Source: an uncultured Prevotella sp. (GTDB taxonomy: Bacteria > Bacteroidota > Bacteroidia > Bacteroidales > Bacteroidaceae). Taken from it: DNA of 6,362 bases. Below are positions 6,027 to 6,362 of the stretch, one piece after another. Where the stretch lies: the NCBI GenBank assembly GCA_900314365.1, contig OMVH01000073.1, forward strand, positions 1 to 6,362, written 5' to 3'. The position numbers were made by a program, and so were the translations under genes. Below the pieces are notes generated by a model that saw nothing but the letters and a program-made list of their open reading frames with translations, was not told the origin of the DNA and did no database searches. Position 1 is the stretch's first letter; every line of letters starts with the position of its first letter.

Positions 6027-6252
6027 TTAGGTTAGAGTCCGTCCGCAAATATTCACTGCAGGGTGCGGCTATGTAGGTTTGGTCCGTTCTCACATATCCA
6101 CTGCAGGGCGCGGCTATGTAGGTTAGGGTCCGTTCTCAGATATCCACTGCAGGGTGCGGCAATGTAGGTTAGGGTCCGTTCTCAAATATTCACTGCAGGG
6201 TGCGGCAATGTAGGTTAGGGTCCGTTCTCAGATATCCACTGCAGGGTGCGGC
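6027..6252. repeat. Tandem array of five 46-bp units
   Basis: Units start at 6027, 6073, 6118, 6164 and 6210, with lengths 46, 45, 46, 46 and a final 43 nt that runs into the inverted repeat. Each unit runs TAGGTTAGGGTCCGTTCTC, then AGATATCCACTGCAGGG, then TGCGGC and a short AT-containing end. Units 3-5 are nearly identical; unit 1 differs most (CCGTCCGC in place of CCGTTCTC) and unit 2 lacks one base. The period is not a multiple of three and stop codons recur, so it is not coding. The units touch without unique spacers, so it is not a CRISPR array. Confidence 0.9.
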
Positions 6253-6338
6253 CCTTGTGGCCGTCCGCAAGCTGCGAATGTTGAATGGCTTTCTTGTTTG
6301 CCTTAGGATGCGGACGGCCACAAGGGCCGCGCCCTGCA
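6240..6338. repeat. Long inverted repeat with 30-nt arms
   Basis: The left arm (6240-6269, starting TGCAGGGTGCGGCC and ending GTCCGCA) is the reverse complement of the right arm (6309-6338) at 29 of 30 positions; the single difference would be a G-U pair in RNA. The loop is 39 nt. The outer 13 nt of the left arm also form the end of array unit 5, so the two structures overlap. I see no target-site duplication beside the arms. It could be a very stable transcript-end hairpin for a gene beyond the right edge, a miniature inverted-repeat element, or an interspersed palindromic repeat. Confidence 0.85.
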
Positions 6339-6362
6339 AGTTGCTGAGGTTTGTCTGAGTGG

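Noticed and set aside
6118..6235. Telomere-like GGTTAGGG motif
   Set aside because: It occurs once per 46-bp unit rather than as a short tandem repeat, and the surrounding genes are plainly bacterial.
6027..6252. CRISPR array
   Set aside because: The 46-bp units are contiguous and share their whole length; there are no unique spacers and no cas genes.
6240..6338. Intact insertion sequence ends
   Set aside because: There is no transposase frame between the 30-nt arms (39-nt loop) and no flanking target-site duplication; only a miniature element or hairpin remains possible.

Overview
The window looks like chromosomal DNA from a Bacteroidales bacterium, most likely Prevotella or a close relative. 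The evidence is: three promoters with the Bacteroidetes -7 element TAnnTTTG (two of them with a TTG about 20 nt upstream), no Shine-Dalgarno sites at the starts, a DUF4254 protein next to a family 9 glycosyltransferase, a tandem GH43 glycosidase, and a papain-like lipoprotein of a type common in Bacteroidaceae and Prevotellaceae. The genus is an inference from gene content and style; there is no rRNA or marker gene here.

Layout. 1-363: gene-free, with three strong hairpins packed into 5-109 (a probable interspersed or REP-like structured repeat), then a good promoter at 282-312. 364-2217 (+): a secreted protein with two complete GH43 glycosidase domains. 2218-2537: intergenic, with a 13-bp stem hairpin that probably ends the GH43 transcript, then a second textbook promoter. 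2538-4429 (+): a compact three-gene operon of DUF4254 protein, GT9 heptosyltransferase-like enzyme and rubredoxin (54 aa), closed by a strong intrinsic terminator at 4461-4506. 4543-5625 (-): a convergent gene for a papain-fold cysteine peptidase lipoprotein. 5626-6362: gene-free, regulatory and repetitive. It holds the peptidase promoter, a leader of about 210 nt with alternative hairpins, a pair of 14-nt direct repeats upstream of the promoter, five tandem copies of a 46-bp unit, and a long inverted repeat with 30-nt arms.

How the genes relate. The GH43 enzyme would act in the periplasm or at the surface on arabinan- or xylan-type glycans and has no visible SusC/SusD partner here. The DUF4254-GT9 pair points to synthesis of a cell-surface glycan (LPS core or similar). 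Rubredoxin is an iron electron carrier sharing that transcript, with no obvious functional link. The peptidase is a separate unit with its own, apparently regulated, promoter.

Two coding starts were moved from upstream TTG codons to ATG: 2502 to 2538, because the promoter -7 element lies inside the longer frame, and 5631 to 5625. No clearly new multi-gene system was found. The most unusual material is non-coding: the repeat array with its inverted repeat at the right end, the structured leader of the peptidase gene, and the triple-hairpin element at the left end.
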